Shown here: piece by piece, positions 9,411-19,813 of the stretch
How the letters are laid out: each line of letters opens with the position of its first letter
Position numbering within the stretch: the stretch's first letter is position 1
Source: Bacteroidota bacterium
Lineage (GTDB): Bacteria > Bacteroidota > Ignavibacteria > Ignavibacteriales > Ignavibacteriaceae
Reading direction: 5' to 3'
NCBI GenBank assembly: GCA_021777835.1
Contig: JAJYDC010000014.1
Coordinates: forward strand, 18,710 to 82,709
Length of the DNA: 64,000 bases
Program-made: the position numbers and the translations under genes
The notes under the pieces: generated by a model
What the model was told of the DNA's origin: nothing
Seen by the model: the letters and a program-made list of their open reading frames with translations, nothing else
The model's database searches: none

Positions 9411-10682
9411 ATGGCTGAAAAAAAGATCAATCCGGCATTTTGGGTACCCACTCTTTACACTGCTGAAGGGCTACCCTTTGTTGTAGTTAACGTCGTCTCT
9501 GTACTGATGTACAAAAGTCTCGGTATATCCGATGCTAAGATTGCTTTTTTTACAAGCCTTGTGACAATTCCCTGGGCTTTGAAACCCTTATGGGGACCGA
9601 TACTGGAAATGTTTAGGACAAAGAAAGATTTTGTACTTGCGACACAGTTCCTAGGCGGTATAAGCTTTGGGTTACTTGTGCTTGCTTTGCAGCTTCCATC
9701 TTATTTTGAATGGACAATTATTTTCTTTGGTATTATTGCACTTAATTCAGCTATACATGATACAGCTGCCGACGGTGTGTATATTAATGTCTTAGATTCT
9801 GTAGAACAGGCGAAATATGTAGGCTGGCAGGGAGCATTCTACAATGTCGGCAAAATATTATCTCAAGGAGCTTTTGTTTTGGTAGCAGGAATTCTCGAGA
9901 AAAGCATTGGCGTTAAGCCTGCCTGGACAATTGTTATGGGTTCTTTCGGAGCCATACTAATTTTAATGAGTATATATCATCTAAAATTTTTACCATCCGG
10001 GGGAAAATCACAAAATGTGGGAAGCTTCAAAGAAGCCTCATCAAAGTTTTTAGATGTCGTAAAAACCTTTTTCCAGAAAAAATATATTCTTTGGGGAATT
10101 GCATTTCTAATCTTTTATAGATTTGCCGAAGGTCAAGCGGTAAAAATTGTACCTTTATTTATGAGGGCAGCTCGTGTTCACGGAGGCCTTGGTTTGTCAA
10201 CTGAAGAAATCGGCATACTATATGGAATATTTCCCCCTCTAGCCTTTGTAGTAGGTTCTATTCTTGCCGGGTATTATACTGCAAATAAAGGGCTAAGGAA
10301 ATCTTTGATAATATTATGTGCATTTTTCAACATTCCTTTTGCTGTGTACACATATCTTGCAATTTTCCAACCGACAAGTTTTATTTTAATCAGTGTATCA
10401 GTAGTATTTGAATATTTTGGATACGGTTTTGGATTTATAGGACTTACTTTGTATATGATGCAGCAAATCGCACCGGGAAAGTATAAAATGGCGCATTATG
10501 CATTTGCTACTTCTCTAATGCAGTTTGGTTTTATGCTGCCATCAATGTTAAGTGGATTTATAAGCGATTTCTTAGGATATAAGCATTTTTTTATTTGGGT
10601 TATGATTGCAACCATTCCATCTTTCTTAATTTCATGGCTGGTTCCTTTTAGAGAAATTGAGGAAGAAAAAATATCAGCTTAA
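9411..10682 (+). CDS. AmpG-like MFS transporter, probable chitooligosaccharide importer
   Basis: 423 residues with about twelve hydrophobic segments. The opening (FWVPTLYTAEGLPFVVVNVVSVLMYKS) and the IHDTAADGVY stretch are typical of the AmpG / PAT group of the major facilitator superfamily, which moves GlcNAc-containing muropeptides or sugars across the inner membrane. It sits 18 bases after a GH18 chitinase and 32 bases before the chitobiose phosphorylase, which acts in the cytoplasm. The natural reading is import of (GlcNAc)2 or short oligomers for phosphorolysis. The substrate is inferred from neighbours. Confidence 0.75.
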   Translation: MAEKKINPAFWVPTLYTAEGLPFVVVNVVSVLMYKSLGISDAKIAFFTSLVTIPWALKPLWGPILEMFRTKKDFVLATQFLGGISFGLLVLALQLPSYFEWTIIFFGIIALNSAIHDTAADGVYINVLDSVEQAKYVGWQGAFYNVGKILSQGAFVLVAGILEKSIGVKPAWTIVMGSFGAILILMSIYHLKFLPSGGKSQNVGSFKEASSKFLDVVKTFFQKKYILWGIAFLIFYRFAEGQAVKIVPLFMRAARVHGGLGLSTEEIGILYGIFPPLAFVVGSILAGYYTANKGLRKSLIILCAFFNIPFAVYTYLAIFQPTSFILISVSVVFEYFGYGFGFIGLTLYMMQQIAPGKYKMAHYAFATSLMQFGFMLPSMLSGFISDFLGYKHFFIWVMIATIPSFLISWLVPFREIEEEKISA

Positions 10683-10714
10683 AAATAAATTTGAAGCAAA
10701 ATAGGAGTTAAATA

Positions 10715-13114
10715 ATGCGTTACGGTTATTTTGATGATGATAATAAAGAATACGTAATTGATAGACCGGATGTTCCGGTTTCATGGACAAATTATCTTGG
10801 AGTGAAAGATCTTTGTACTGTGATTTCACATAATGCAGGAGGCTATTCTTTCTATAAATCTACTGAACATCAGCGAGTTACGAGATTTCGCCAAAATGGA
10901 ATTCCACTTGATAGGCCCGGTCATTATGTATATATAAGAGATGATGAGACAGGTGAATACTGGTCTTTATCTTGGCAGCCCGTAGGTAAAGACTTTTCCA
11001 AAGCCAAATATTTTTGCCGGCACGGCTTGTCTTATTCAAAGTTTCAATGTGATTACAAAGATATTGAAGCGGAACAACTTTTATTTATTCCTATTGAAGA
11101 TGATGTAGAATTATGGGATGTGAAAATTAAAAATAAAGGCGGTAAGCCGCGCAAGCTTAGCGTTTTTACTTATCTTGAGTTTTCATTTCATCATGTTGAA
11201 ATAGACAATCAAAACCTTCAAATGAGTTTATATGCCAGCGGTTCAAATTATAGTGACGGAATTATCGAATATGATTTTTTCTATGAACCATGGACATTTC
11301 ATTTTTTTGCCTCAAGTTTTAATCCTGACAGTTATGACTGCGTTCGTGATTCATTCATTGGAAATTATAGAACCGAATCAAACCCATATGCAGTTGAGCA
11401 GGGGCGATGTAGTGATAGCACTGAATTGGGAGGAAATCATTGCGGATCGCTTCACAAGAGAATTAATCTTCAACCTGGTGAAGAAACAAGATTGATATTT
11501 ATGCTTGGAGTTGGTTCACGTAACGAAAAGGGTAAACAGATAAAGCAAAAATATTCTGATTTTAGAAATGTGGATTCTGCTTTTACCGATCTAAAGAAAT
11601 ACTGGGAAAAGAAGACTTCAATTTTTGAATGCAAGACTCCTCATACGGGTTTAAATTCAATGATAAATATTTGGACACTATATCAGGCAGAAACTTGTGT
11701 AGTATGGTCGCGTTTTGGATCATTTGTAGAAGTAGGAGGAAGAGTTGGGATCGGATATAGGGATACATCTCAGGATGTTATGGGAGTTGTTCACAGTAAC
11801 CCTGAAAAAACTAAGTATCGTATAATCCAGTTACTCAAAGGACATACGAGCATGGGATATGGATTACATTTATTTGACCCGGCAGTATTTGAGCCGGTAG
11901 AAAATAAACTTCCCGGTGTGAAATTGCCAACAGTTGTGCCAACTCCAAGTGCAGCAGATATTGTTCATGGTATGGAAGATGTTTGTTCTGACGACGCACT
12001 TTGGCTTGTAGCATCAATTTGTGAATGGGTAGTTGAGAACGGTGAAATGGAATTTTTTGATCAAGTAATACCTTATGCAAACGAGGGCGAAGGAACCGTA
12101 TATGAACATTTGACAAAGATTTTAGATTTCTCTGCAAGATATGTTGGTAAAGACGGAGTTTGTCTTGGATTGCGGGCGGACTGGAATGACTGCCTGAATC
12201 TTGGCGGCGGTGAAAGTGCGATGGTTTCCTTTATGCATCATTGGGCTATAAATATTTTTATTGAATCAGCTAAGAAATTAGGTAGACAAAATGATGTTGT
12301 TAAATATTCGGAGATGGCACTTAAAGTTAGGCAAGCTTGTGAAAATGAACTCTGGGACGGAGAATGGTACATTAGAGGGTTTACAAAAAAGGGAATTAAA
12401 ATCGGGACGAATGAAAGCGAAGAAGGCAAAATATTCTTAAACTCACAAAGCTGGGCTGTGTATTCAGGTGTTGCTTCAAATGAGAGAGCAGAGAAATGCA
12501 TGGAAGCAGTTGATAAACATTTATATTCAAAATACGGCCTTCACTTAGTATTGCCTGCCTATTCAAAACCCGACGATGATATTGGTTATATAACACGCGT
12601 GTATAAAGGTATAAAAGAAAACGCCGCAATTTTTAGTCACCCAAATCCATGGGCTGTAATTGCAGAATGTAAATTAGGACACGGTAATCGTGCAATGAAA
12701 TTTTATGATTCTATATTGCCTTACAATCAAAATGATATGATTGAAATAAGGCAAGCGGAACCATATTCATATTGCCAGTTTATTATGGGGAAGGATCACA
12801 CGGCTCACGGCAGAGCTAGACATCCATGGCTCACTGGCACGGCGGCCTGGTTTTACACTGCAGTAACTAAATATATTCTTGGAATTCGCCCAACTTATAA
12901 TGGATTGGAAATTGATCCGTGCATACCTTCGGATTGGGAAGGATTTGAAGTTATAAGGAAATGGCGCGGAGCTACTTATAATATAAAAGTTAATAATCCT
13001 AATTCTATTGAGAAGGGAATTAAATCTATTAAGTTAAATGGAAGGAATATTGACGGTATTATACCTATACAAAGTGCCGGATCATTTAATCAAGTTGACG
13101 TTATTATGGGGTAA
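10715..13114 (+). CDS. chbP: GH94 N,N'-diacetylchitobiose phosphorylase
   Basis: 799 residues, the family's usual length. The start MRYGYFDDDNKEYVI, the NYLGVKDLCTVISHNAGGYS segment and the C-terminal HPWLTGTAAWFYTA region are characteristic of GH94 chitobiose phosphorylases. The general-acid aspartate lies in LRADWNDCLNLGGG (Asp 492 here, the number described for the Vibrio proteolyticus enzyme). The reaction cleaves (GlcNAc)2 with phosphate to GlcNAc-1-phosphate and GlcNAc in the cytoplasm, saving one ATP. It follows the AmpG-like importer in the same unit. The free GlcNAc would go to a ROK kinase; the GlcNAc-1-phosphate needs a mutase that is not seen here. Confidence 0.92.
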   Translation: MRYGYFDDDNKEYVIDRPDVPVSWTNYLGVKDLCTVISHNAGGYSFYKSTEHQRVTRFRQNGIPLDRPGHYVYIRDDETGEYWSLSWQPVGKDFSKAKYFCRHGLSYSKFQCDYKDIEAEQLLFIPIEDDVELWDVKIKNKGGKPRKLSVFTYLEFSFHHVEIDNQNLQMSLYASGSNYSDGIIEYDFFYEPWTFHFFASSFNPDSYDCVRDSFIGNYRTESNPYAVEQGRCSDSTELGGNHCGSLHKRINLQPGEETRLIFMLGVGSRNEKGKQIKQKYSDFRNVDSAFTDLKKYWEKKTSIFECKTPHTGLNSMINIWTLYQAETCVVWSRFGSFVEVGGRVGIGYRDTSQDVMGVVHSNPEKTKYRIIQLLKGHTSMGYGLHLFDPAVFEPVENKLPGVKLPTVVPTPSAADIVHGMEDVCSDDALWLVASICEWVVENGEMEFFDQVIPYANEGEGTVYEHLTKILDFSARYVGKDGVCLGLRADWNDCLNLGGGESAMVSFMHHWAINIFIESAKKLGRQNDVVKYSEMALKVRQACENELWDGEWYIRGFTKKGIKIGTNESEEGKIFLNSQSWAVYSGVASNERAEKCMEAVDKHLYSKYGLHLVLPAYSKPDDDIGYITRVYKGIKENAAIFSHPNPWAVIAECKLGHGNRAMKFYDSILPYNQNDMIEIRQAEPYSYCQFIMGKDHTAHGRARHPWLTGTAAWFYTAVTKYILGIRPTYNGLEIDPCIPSDWEGFEVIRKWRGATYNIKVNNPNSIEKGIKSIKLNGRNIDGIIPIQSAGSFNQVDVIMG

Positions 13115-13239
13115 CAGTTCCTTGATACAATAATCTAAATAATACCTTTTAATTAAGTAAAATATTGTAGCGTTGAAATAATAGAAGATTCCGATTATTG
13201 TAGTACTTTTAATTAGAAATTTTATATAGAAGAGGCATT

Positions 13240-14826
13240 ATGTTAAGTAAGCTTGTAACAATTGTTTTAATCATATTTTGTTTAGTGCAAGCAGCTCTCT
13301 TTGCTCAAAAGAAAGAGATAGTTGCATATTTCCCGGGAGGTGGCTTTGGCAATCATGCATATCTTGTAAAGAACATAAAAACTTCGGGTTCTGCAGACAA
13401 AATTACTGTACTAATATATGCATTTGGTATTCCCGCTCCTGATTCATCAGGGAATATAGTTGCAAAGATTAATCCTTATGCTGATTATGTGCAGCCATAT
13501 ACTTCATCAATGAGCATTGATGGTATTGCTGATGATTCAACCCAGTCTCTGCGCGGTCAATTTAATCAATTAAGAAAATTAAAATCGGAATATCCAAATT
13601 TAAAAATCCTCCTGTCATTTGGCGGCTGGGGCGGGGGCACGTATTTCTCTGACGCAGTGATTACTAATGAGACAAGAGAAATATTTGTTAATGACTGTAT
13701 AAATAAATTTATTTATGGGAATCTGCCTTTAATTAATGGTGCAGGTGGAATAGGTTCAGCCGCGGGTATTTTTGACGGATTTGATATTGACTGGGAATTC
13801 CCTGTTAGCGGAGGTCCAGAGGGTACACACAATAATATAGACGATAAAGGAAATCTGACGAAATTGTTTGCTTTATTCAGGGAAAAATTAAATGCAATAA
13901 ATCCTAAGTTGATTTTAACTGCCGCTGTTGCTGCTGATAAACCAAATTTAAATAATTATGATATTAAAAATGAGGAGAAATATCTTAACTGGTTTAATCT
14001 AATGACATATGATTTTCATGGAAGCTGGAATAATGCAACCGCGCACCATACAAACTTGCTCTCCTCTAGTCAAGACACAACAGATAACGGAGCCGAACAT
14101 TCGTTTGATAAATCAGTAAAATATTTTATTGATTCTTTAGGTGTTGACAGCAGGAAAATTATTCCCGGTGCCGCCTTTTACGGAAAATGTTGGTTTGATG
14201 TTGATTCAGTAAACGGAGGCTTATATCAGCCCGGGAAAGACTCCGCAGGTGCGTTCAGCGATGGATTTGGTAATTATATTCACTTAAGGCATGCTGAGTC
14301 GATGGGATATAAATACTATTGGGATACTTTGGCAATGGCACCATGGCTATATGATTCACATAAAAAAATATTCTGGACATTTGATGATACAAAATCTATT
14401 GCTCTAAAGACCCGGTATGTAGACGCATACAATCTGGGTGGACTTATGTTTTGGGAAATTAGTCAAGATGATTCTGCTGGAACTCTAGTAAGTACAATTT
14501 TTAACAAAAACATGCCAGATATAAGAATTAATAAAAATATTAGCATGAAAAGTTATCCATCAATAAAAATAACTGAGCCAATAAATATGAGCAAAGTAAT
14601 AGCCGGCTCTAACCTAATTATAAATACTAGTGAGTCTGATAAGAATGGCTCAATAATGAAAGTTGAATATTTCGGTGACGGAGTTTCTCTCGGATACGAT
14701 ACAAAGGCTCCTTTTGATTGGGTATGGTTTAATATTTCAAAAGGCAAGCATTATTTAAAGGTAGTGGCTACAGATAATAATGGAAGAAAAGCCTACTCGA
14801 AAGTAGTCAAATTTAATGTTAGATAA
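13240..14826 (+). CDS. GH18 chitinase with C-terminal Ig-like domain
   Basis: 528 residues. A signal peptide (cleaved near LFAQ) precedes a GH18 barrel: LLSFGGWGGG strand, catalytic DGFDIDWEFP (Asp 182, Asp 184, Glu 186) and MTYDFHGSWN. Residues about 440-528 form a bacterial Ig-like domain of the Big_3/Big_9 kind (ITEPINMSKVIAGSNLIINT; KVEYFGDGVSLGYDTKAPFD). Unlike the chitinase at 7992 it has no type IX sorting tail, so it may stay in the periplasm and cut imported oligomers; this is inference. Its 3' end overlaps the possible upstream start of the GH2 gene, suggesting translational coupling. Confidence 0.9.
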   Translation: MLSKLVTIVLIIFCLVQAALFAQKKEIVAYFPGGGFGNHAYLVKNIKTSGSADKITVLIYAFGIPAPDSSGNIVAKINPYADYVQPYTSSMSIDGIADDSTQSLRGQFNQLRKLKSEYPNLKILLSFGGWGGGTYFSDAVITNETREIFVNDCINKFIYGNLPLINGAGGIGSAAGIFDGFDIDWEFPVSGGPEGTHNNIDDKGNLTKLFALFREKLNAINPKLILTAAVAADKPNLNNYDIKNEEKYLNWFNLMTYDFHGSWNNATAHHTNLLSSSQDTTDNGAEHSFDKSVKYFIDSLGVDSRKIIPGAAFYGKCWFDVDSVNGGLYQPGKDSAGAFSDGFGNYIHLRHAESMGYKYYWDTLAMAPWLYDSHKKIFWTFDDTKSIALKTRYVDAYNLGGLMFWEISQDDSAGTLVSTIFNKNMPDIRINKNISMKSYPSIKITEPINMSKVIAGSNLIINTSESDKNGSIMKVEYFGDGVSLGYDTKAPFDWVWFNISKGKHYLKVVATDNNGRKAYSKVVKFNVR

Positions 14827-14845
14827 GAATGATAGTTTAGGTTGC

Positions 14846-17479
14846 ATGAAATTGAGCAAAGGATATAAAATAACTATTCGCATAATTTTCTTATTCATTT
14901 TATTTTTGTTAGCCATAACAACAAAAATTTACTCTCAAAAAAATACATATAGAAGTACTATTAGACTTAATAAAGATTGGCTTATTTCGTCTTCTGAGAA
15001 TATTAAAGCTAATGGTTCAATAATTTCTTCCTCAAAATATTCGACTACCGGGTGGTATCCGGCTTCCATTCCTTCAACCGTGCTTGGTACATTAATTAGT
15101 GACCACTTCTATCAAGATCCATTGGTTGGAGATAACTTAAAGAAAATTCCCACTGCTCAATTTAAAATTCCCTGGTGGTACAGAACTAAATTTAAGCTGC
15201 AGAAAGCAGATAACTCAAAAAATATTGAACTAGAATTTAACGGAATAATTTATCGTGCAAATATTTGGCTGAATGGGAAAATGATTGCCGGTGCAGATAG
15301 CACCAAAGGAGTGTACCGTAGATTTAGTTTTAATATTTCAAAGGATATTTTATTTGGTAAAGAGAATAATCTCGCGGTTGAAGTTTTTCCTCCAGTACCC
15401 GGAGAACCATCTGTTGGATTTGTTGATTGGAACCCAAGTGCACCGGATAATAACATGGGTATTTGGCGAGAAGTAAAGATAAAGATTACAGGTGACGCTT
15501 CTATAAATTGTCCGTTTATTCAAAGTAAAATAGATTTAAAAACATTAAAGAGAGCGAATCTTACAATATCAGCAGAAATATCAAACAATGCTAATAAAAT
15601 GATTTCGGGAGTATTAACCGGAGAAATAGCAAAAATAAAATTCTCTAAAGAAGTTACTTTAGAGCCTTATCAAAAGAAACTAATTACTTTTACTCCTGAG
15701 GATTTTTCGCAGCTTAGAATAAATAACCCGCGCCTTTGGTGGACATATAATCTCGGAAAGCCTGAATTATATAAACTATCAATGAAATTTGAGATTGATG
15801 GTAAATTATCTGATGAGACTGAGACAAGCTTTGGAATTCGTGAGGTATCAGATTATATAAATAGGGAAGGTTATCGCGGATATAAGTTAAATGGAAAAAA
15901 GATTCTAATTTTAGGCGGAGGTTGGGCAGACAATCTTTTTTTGAAAAGCAGTTATAAAAACCTCAAAGCTCAAATTGATTATGTCAAACAGATGGGACTA
16001 AATACAATCAGACTTGAAGGTATTTGGGGAGAGAACGACGATCTTTATAATCTCTGTGATGAAAATGGAATTCTAATAATGGCTGGCTGGAGCTGTCAGT
16101 GGGAATGGGAAGATTATTTGGGCAAGCCGGTTGATAAATTCGGAGGAATAAAATCACCTGAAGAGATAGCTTTGATTGCACAATCCTGGCAGGACCAAAT
16201 AAAATGGCTTAGAAATCATCCAAGTATATTTTTGTGGTTATATGGAAGTGATTTAATACCCAGACCGGAGCTAGAACAGAAATACCAATCCATATTGCGA
16301 AAGAATGATCCAACCAGACCGTTTCTAGCTTCTGCTGCCGAACATACAAGTACAATAACCGGAAAAACAGAAGTAAAAATGAGAGGGCCTTACGATTATG
16401 TTCCTCCGGTTTATTGGTGGATTGATAAAAAACATGGCGGAGCTTTCGGTTTTAATACTGAAGTCGGTCCGGGGGCAGAAGTACCTCCACTTGAAAGTAT
16501 TGAAAAGATGTTACCCAAGGATCATCTATGGCCTATAGATAGTGTATGGGATTTTCATTGCGGAAAAAATACATTCGGTAATTTAAATAATTATAATGAA
16601 GCAATGGATAAGAGTTTAGGCTCCCCAAACAGTTTAGAAGAATATTGTACTAAAGCACAATTTATGAATTATGAGAACACACGTGCAATGTTTGAAGCTA
16701 ATGAAGCCAATAAGTATAATGCGACAGGAGTAATTCATTGGATGTTAAACGCTGCATGGCCGAAGCTTTGGTGGCAGTTATATGATTATTACTTAATGCC
16801 AGGCGGAGCATTTTATGGAACAAAAAAAGCATGTGAGCCAATTCATATAATGTATAGCTATAGCGATAACAAAATAATTGTAGTCAACAATACAATTCAA
16901 TCAAAGGAAAACTTGACTGCAAAAGTCAACCTTCTAAACTTTGATTTATCAGTTAAATACTCTAAAGAAGTATCTTTTAATTTACTGCCTGATGGATCGT
17001 ATCAAGTACTGCAATTGCCGGAGATTAAACATTTAAGCGAAACATATTTCCTTGATCTAAGACTCTATAATGGTAAAAAAGAATTAAGCTCAAATTTCTA
17101 TTGTTTATCAACTAAACCTGATGAACTTGATGAAGACAAATCAACCTGGTTTATAACTCCTACAAAAGAATATTCGAATTTGATCGAACTTAAGAAGCTA
17201 AAAAAGGTTCATTTATCTGTTAGCTCAAAATTTATAACCTTAAATAAAAAAGAAGAAGTTGAAACAGAGCTAATCAACAACTCTAGCAATTTAGCACTTC
17301 AAGTTGTTCTGTCTATCACTAAAGGTAAGTATGGTACATCGGTATTGCCAATTTTCTGGGAAGATAATTATATCTCATTGCTCCCGGGAGAAAAAAGAAT
17401 AATTAAAGGATACTTCTATAAAGAAGATTTGGAAGGCAATAAACCGAACTTAAAAGTTACCGGTTGGAATGTAAATTAA
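14846..17479 (+). CDS. GH2 exo-beta-D-glucosaminidase-like enzyme
   Basis: About 877 residues. I prefer the ATG at 14846, directly before a signal peptide (KITIRIIFLFILFLLAIT ... YSQ); an in-frame ATG at 14816 overlaps the chitinase gene and has no SD. GH2 sandwich, Ig and barrel domains are visible. The acid/base position reads LWLYGSDLI, Ser-Asp in place of the usual Asn-Glu, which marks the CsxA exo-glucosaminidase branch; the nucleophile is Glu in FNTEVGPG. With the 14846 start these fall at residues 469 and 539, close to the positions reported for CsxA. It would remove glucosamine from chitosan or deacetylated oligomers, complementing the chitinases. Confidence 0.82.
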   Translation: MKLSKGYKITIRIIFLFILFLLAITTKIYSQKNTYRSTIRLNKDWLISSSENIKANGSIISSSKYSTTGWYPASIPSTVLGTLISDHFYQDPLVGDNLKKIPTAQFKIPWWYRTKFKLQKADNSKNIELEFNGIIYRANIWLNGKMIAGADSTKGVYRRFSFNISKDILFGKENNLAVEVFPPVPGEPSVGFVDWNPSAPDNNMGIWREVKIKITGDASINCPFIQSKIDLKTLKRANLTISAEISNNANKMISGVLTGEIAKIKFSKEVTLEPYQKKLITFTPEDFSQLRINNPRLWWTYNLGKPELYKLSMKFEIDGKLSDETETSFGIREVSDYINREGYRGYKLNGKKILILGGGWADNLFLKSSYKNLKAQIDYVKQMGLNTIRLEGIWGENDDLYNLCDENGILIMAGWSCQWEWEDYLGKPVDKFGGIKSPEEIALIAQSWQDQIKWLRNHPSIFLWLYGSDLIPRPELEQKYQSILRKNDPTRPFLASAAEHTSTITGKTEVKMRGPYDYVPPVYWWIDKKHGGAFGFNTEVGPGAEVPPLESIEKMLPKDHLWPIDSVWDFHCGKNTFGNLNNYNEAMDKSLGSPNSLEEYCTKAQFMNYENTRAMFEANEANKYNATGVIHWMLNAAWPKLWWQLYDYYLMPGGAFYGTKKACEPIHIMYSYSDNKIIVVNNTIQSKENLTAKVNLLNFDLSVKYSKEVSFNLLPDGSYQVLQLPEIKHLSETYFLDLRLYNGKKELSSNFYCLSTKPDELDEDKSTWFITPTKEYSNLIELKKLKKVHLSVSSKFITLNKKEEVETELINNSSNLALQVVLSITKGKYGTSVLPIFWEDNYISLLPGEKRIIKGYFYKEDLEGNKPNLKVTGWNVN

Positions 17480-17524
17480 GCTATGACAATTTGGTATGAA
17501 GAATTCTGCAGCAACGTCATAGCT
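17479..17524 (+). terminator. hairpin after the GH2 gene, possible terminator or processing site
   Basis: AGCTATGAC (17479-17487) pairs perfectly with GTCATAGCT (17516-17524) around a 28-base loop. No strong T run follows, so intrinsic termination is uncertain. It separates the GH2 gene from the downstream permease unit. Confidence 0.35.
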
Positions 17525-17623
17525 GTAAATATTATTTAAAATAGAGTTTTCTTATTCTATCTCTACAGTATTCCTTTATTTACAATTTTTATTATAAATT
17601 CTAACGATTAATGGAAAAGAAAT

Positions 17624-18901
17624 ATGAAAAGAAGAAATTATATTGTCGGTTTAATATTTTTAACTTTTTTTGTCATATCATTTATCACAAACATATTAGG
17701 CGCGCTGAATCCTAATGTAATACAAAGCTTTAATTTAAGTTTAACTCTTTCAGCTTTTCTTCCTTTTTCATTTTTTATTGCTTATGGAGTAATGTCTATA
17801 CCCGCAGGAATGCTAGTTGAAAAGTATAAAGAGAGAAAAATAATGGTAGCCGCATTTGCAGTGGCATTCTCCGGAGCTTTAATATTTTCAATGTTTCCAC
17901 ATTATTTAGTATTTCTTATTTCACTTTTTCTCATGGGAACCGGGATGGCAATGCTACAGGTAGCTATCAACCCGTTATTAAGAGTCGCTGGCGGTGAAGA
18001 GCATTTTGCTTTCAATTCGGTTTTAGCGCAACTAATATTTGGCGGAGCCTCATTTATTGCCCCTTTATTCTTGACGTATTTAATAAATAGCTTACAGAAT
18101 GAAGCTGGATCAAACATAGTTAAATCTATTTTCTCAAATCTTATTCCTGAAAGTCTCTCATGGACTTCATTATATTGGGTATTTTCGATAATGTTTTTAA
18201 TAATGGTTATAATAATTTCATTTTCAAAATTCCCGGTTGTTGAAAGAAAAGAGGATGAGATAGCAGGAAACTGGGGAGTGCATAAGGGATTATTCAAGCA
18301 GAAGACAGTGATACTATACTTTATAGGAATTTTTGCTTATGTAGGAACGGAACAAGGCGTCTCTTATTGGTTATCAAAGTTCTTATATACATATCACGGT
18401 TATGATCCTCTTACTTATGGAGCAACTACAGTAGGTTGGTTTTGGGGAATGCTGTCGATAGGTTGTTTAGTTGGACTAGTCTTACTTAAGTTATTTGACA
18501 GCAAGAGAATCTTATTAGTTGCAGTAATCTCAGCTTCAGTATTTCTGTCAATAGCTTTGTTTGGGCCTGGGTATATTGCGCTGTATGCATTCCCAATGGT
18601 CGGTTTTTCTTTGTCCGTTATGTGGTCAATTGTCTTTTCATTAGCTCTAAATTCAGCAGCAAGTCACCATGGCTCGTTCTCCGGGATTCTTTGCACGGCG
18701 ATAATCGGCGGAGCAGTTATTCAATTAATTATAGGCTGGCTAGGTGATATGTTCGGCTTAAGGACAGGAATGTTTTTCATCTATTTAACATTAGCATACT
18801 TATTCAGCATCGGCATTTGGGCAAAGCCAATTATTTCTAACGAAACGATAAATCTGAAAAAGAAATTAAAGAAGCAAAATGTCCGGGCTGAAAATGTATA
18901 G
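17624..18901 (+). CDS. FHS-type MFS permease (fucose-permease-like; possible GlcNAc permease)
   Basis: 425 residues, about twelve membrane segments. The N-terminal pattern (LNPNVIQSFNLSLTLSAFLPFSFFIAYGVMSIPAGMLVEK) and the AYVGTEQGVSYWLSKFL segment are typical of the FHS group, which includes L-fucose, glucose/galactose and GlcNAc (NagP) proton symporters. It starts the unit permease, ROK kinase, GH20 hexosaminidase, sodium symporter, nagA, nagB, so GlcNAc is the likely cargo. Sequence alone does not fix the sugar. Confidence 0.75.
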   Translation: MKRRNYIVGLIFLTFFVISFITNILGALNPNVIQSFNLSLTLSAFLPFSFFIAYGVMSIPAGMLVEKYKERKIMVAAFAVAFSGALIFSMFPHYLVFLISLFLMGTGMAMLQVAINPLLRVAGGEEHFAFNSVLAQLIFGGASFIAPLFLTYLINSLQNEAGSNIVKSIFSNLIPESLSWTSLYWVFSIMFLIMVIIISFSKFPVVERKEDEIAGNWGVHKGLFKQKTVILYFIGIFAYVGTEQGVSYWLSKFLYTYHGYDPLTYGATTVGWFWGMLSIGCLVGLVLLKLFDSKRILLVAVISASVFLSIALFGPGYIALYAFPMVGFSLSVMWSIVFSLALNSAASHHGSFSGILCTAIIGGAVIQLIIGWLGDMFGLRTGMFFIYLTLAYLFSIGIWAKPIISNETINLKKKLKKQNVRAENV

Positions 18902-18940
18902 TGCCTATAAGAACAAATTTAATAATTAAGGAATATTATA

Positions 18941-19792
18941 ATGGGAATCTTAGGTATCGATTTAGGAGGTACCAACATTCGTGTAGGCTTGGTTGAGAAT
19001 AATTCATTAATAAGAGTTGAATCATTCCCGGTAAGTAAAAGTGATAATAAGTCAGAAGTTTTGCACGATATATATAATTTGATAGATTTATATTCTCACG
19101 AAGAAATATTAGGGATTGGAGTTGGAGTTCCCAGTGTAGTTGATGTTGAAAAGGGAATTGTTTATGATGTGCAAAACATTCCATCCTGGAAAGAAGTGCA
19201 CTTAAAGGATTTGTTAAGTAAGAGATATAACATCCCGATTTATATAAACAATGATGCAAATTGTTTTGCTATAGGAGAAAAATATTTCGGTCATGCGAAA
19301 AATTATAATAATATAGTAGGATTAATTATTGGTACAGGATTGGGGGCAGGAATAATAATAAACGGCAAACTTTATGCAGGCAAGAATTGCGGTGCAGGTG
19401 AATTCGGAATGATCCCTTTTAAAAATTATAATTATGAATATTACTGCAGCGGACAATTTTTTCAAAATGAATATAAAACAACCGGTGAAGAATTATTTAT
19501 CAAAGCCGAAAAGGGTGAAAGAGAAGCGCTTGATGTGTTCTCAAAGTTCGGCTCAAATCTTGGTGAAGTAATTAAAACCATATTATACTCAATCGATCCA
19601 GAGATAATTATTTTAGGCGGTTCGGTTAGCAAATCATATAAATTATATAGAGACGAAATGTTCAAATCAATAAATACTTTCTCATATTCAAAGTCGATCA
19701 TTAATCTTAAAATTGAAGTCTCAGCTATCGAAAATGTGGCAATACTTGGTGCTGCGGCGCTTTATTATGATAATAATAAATTTATCGAATAG
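18941..19792 (+). CDS. ROK-family sugar kinase lacking the zinc cluster
   Basis: 283 residues. Phosphate loop IDLGGTNIRVGL at the N-terminus, IYINNDANCFAIGE and GLIIGTGLGAGIIING are intact. The usual C-x-C-x4-C-x4-C cluster is absent: the matching region reads FGMIPFKNYNYEYYCSGQFF. ROK kinases without the zinc site exist and are often specific for other sugars. Being downstream of the permease and upstream of GH20, it probably phosphorylates imported GlcNAc or glucosamine. It is the third ROK protein in the locus. Confidence 0.75.
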   Translation: MGILGIDLGGTNIRVGLVENNSLIRVESFPVSKSDNKSEVLHDIYNLIDLYSHEEILGIGVGVPSVVDVEKGIVYDVQNIPSWKEVHLKDLLSKRYNIPIYINNDANCFAIGEKYFGHAKNYNNIVGLIIGTGLGAGIIINGKLYAGKNCGAGEFGMIPFKNYNYEYYCSGQFFQNEYKTTGEELFIKAEKGEREALDVFSKFGSNLGEVIKTILYSIDPEIIILGGSVSKSYKLYRDEMFKSINTFSYSKSIINLKIEVSAIENVAILGAAALYYDNNKFIE

Positions 19793-19813
19793 TTTATATA
19801 TAAGGAATTTCAA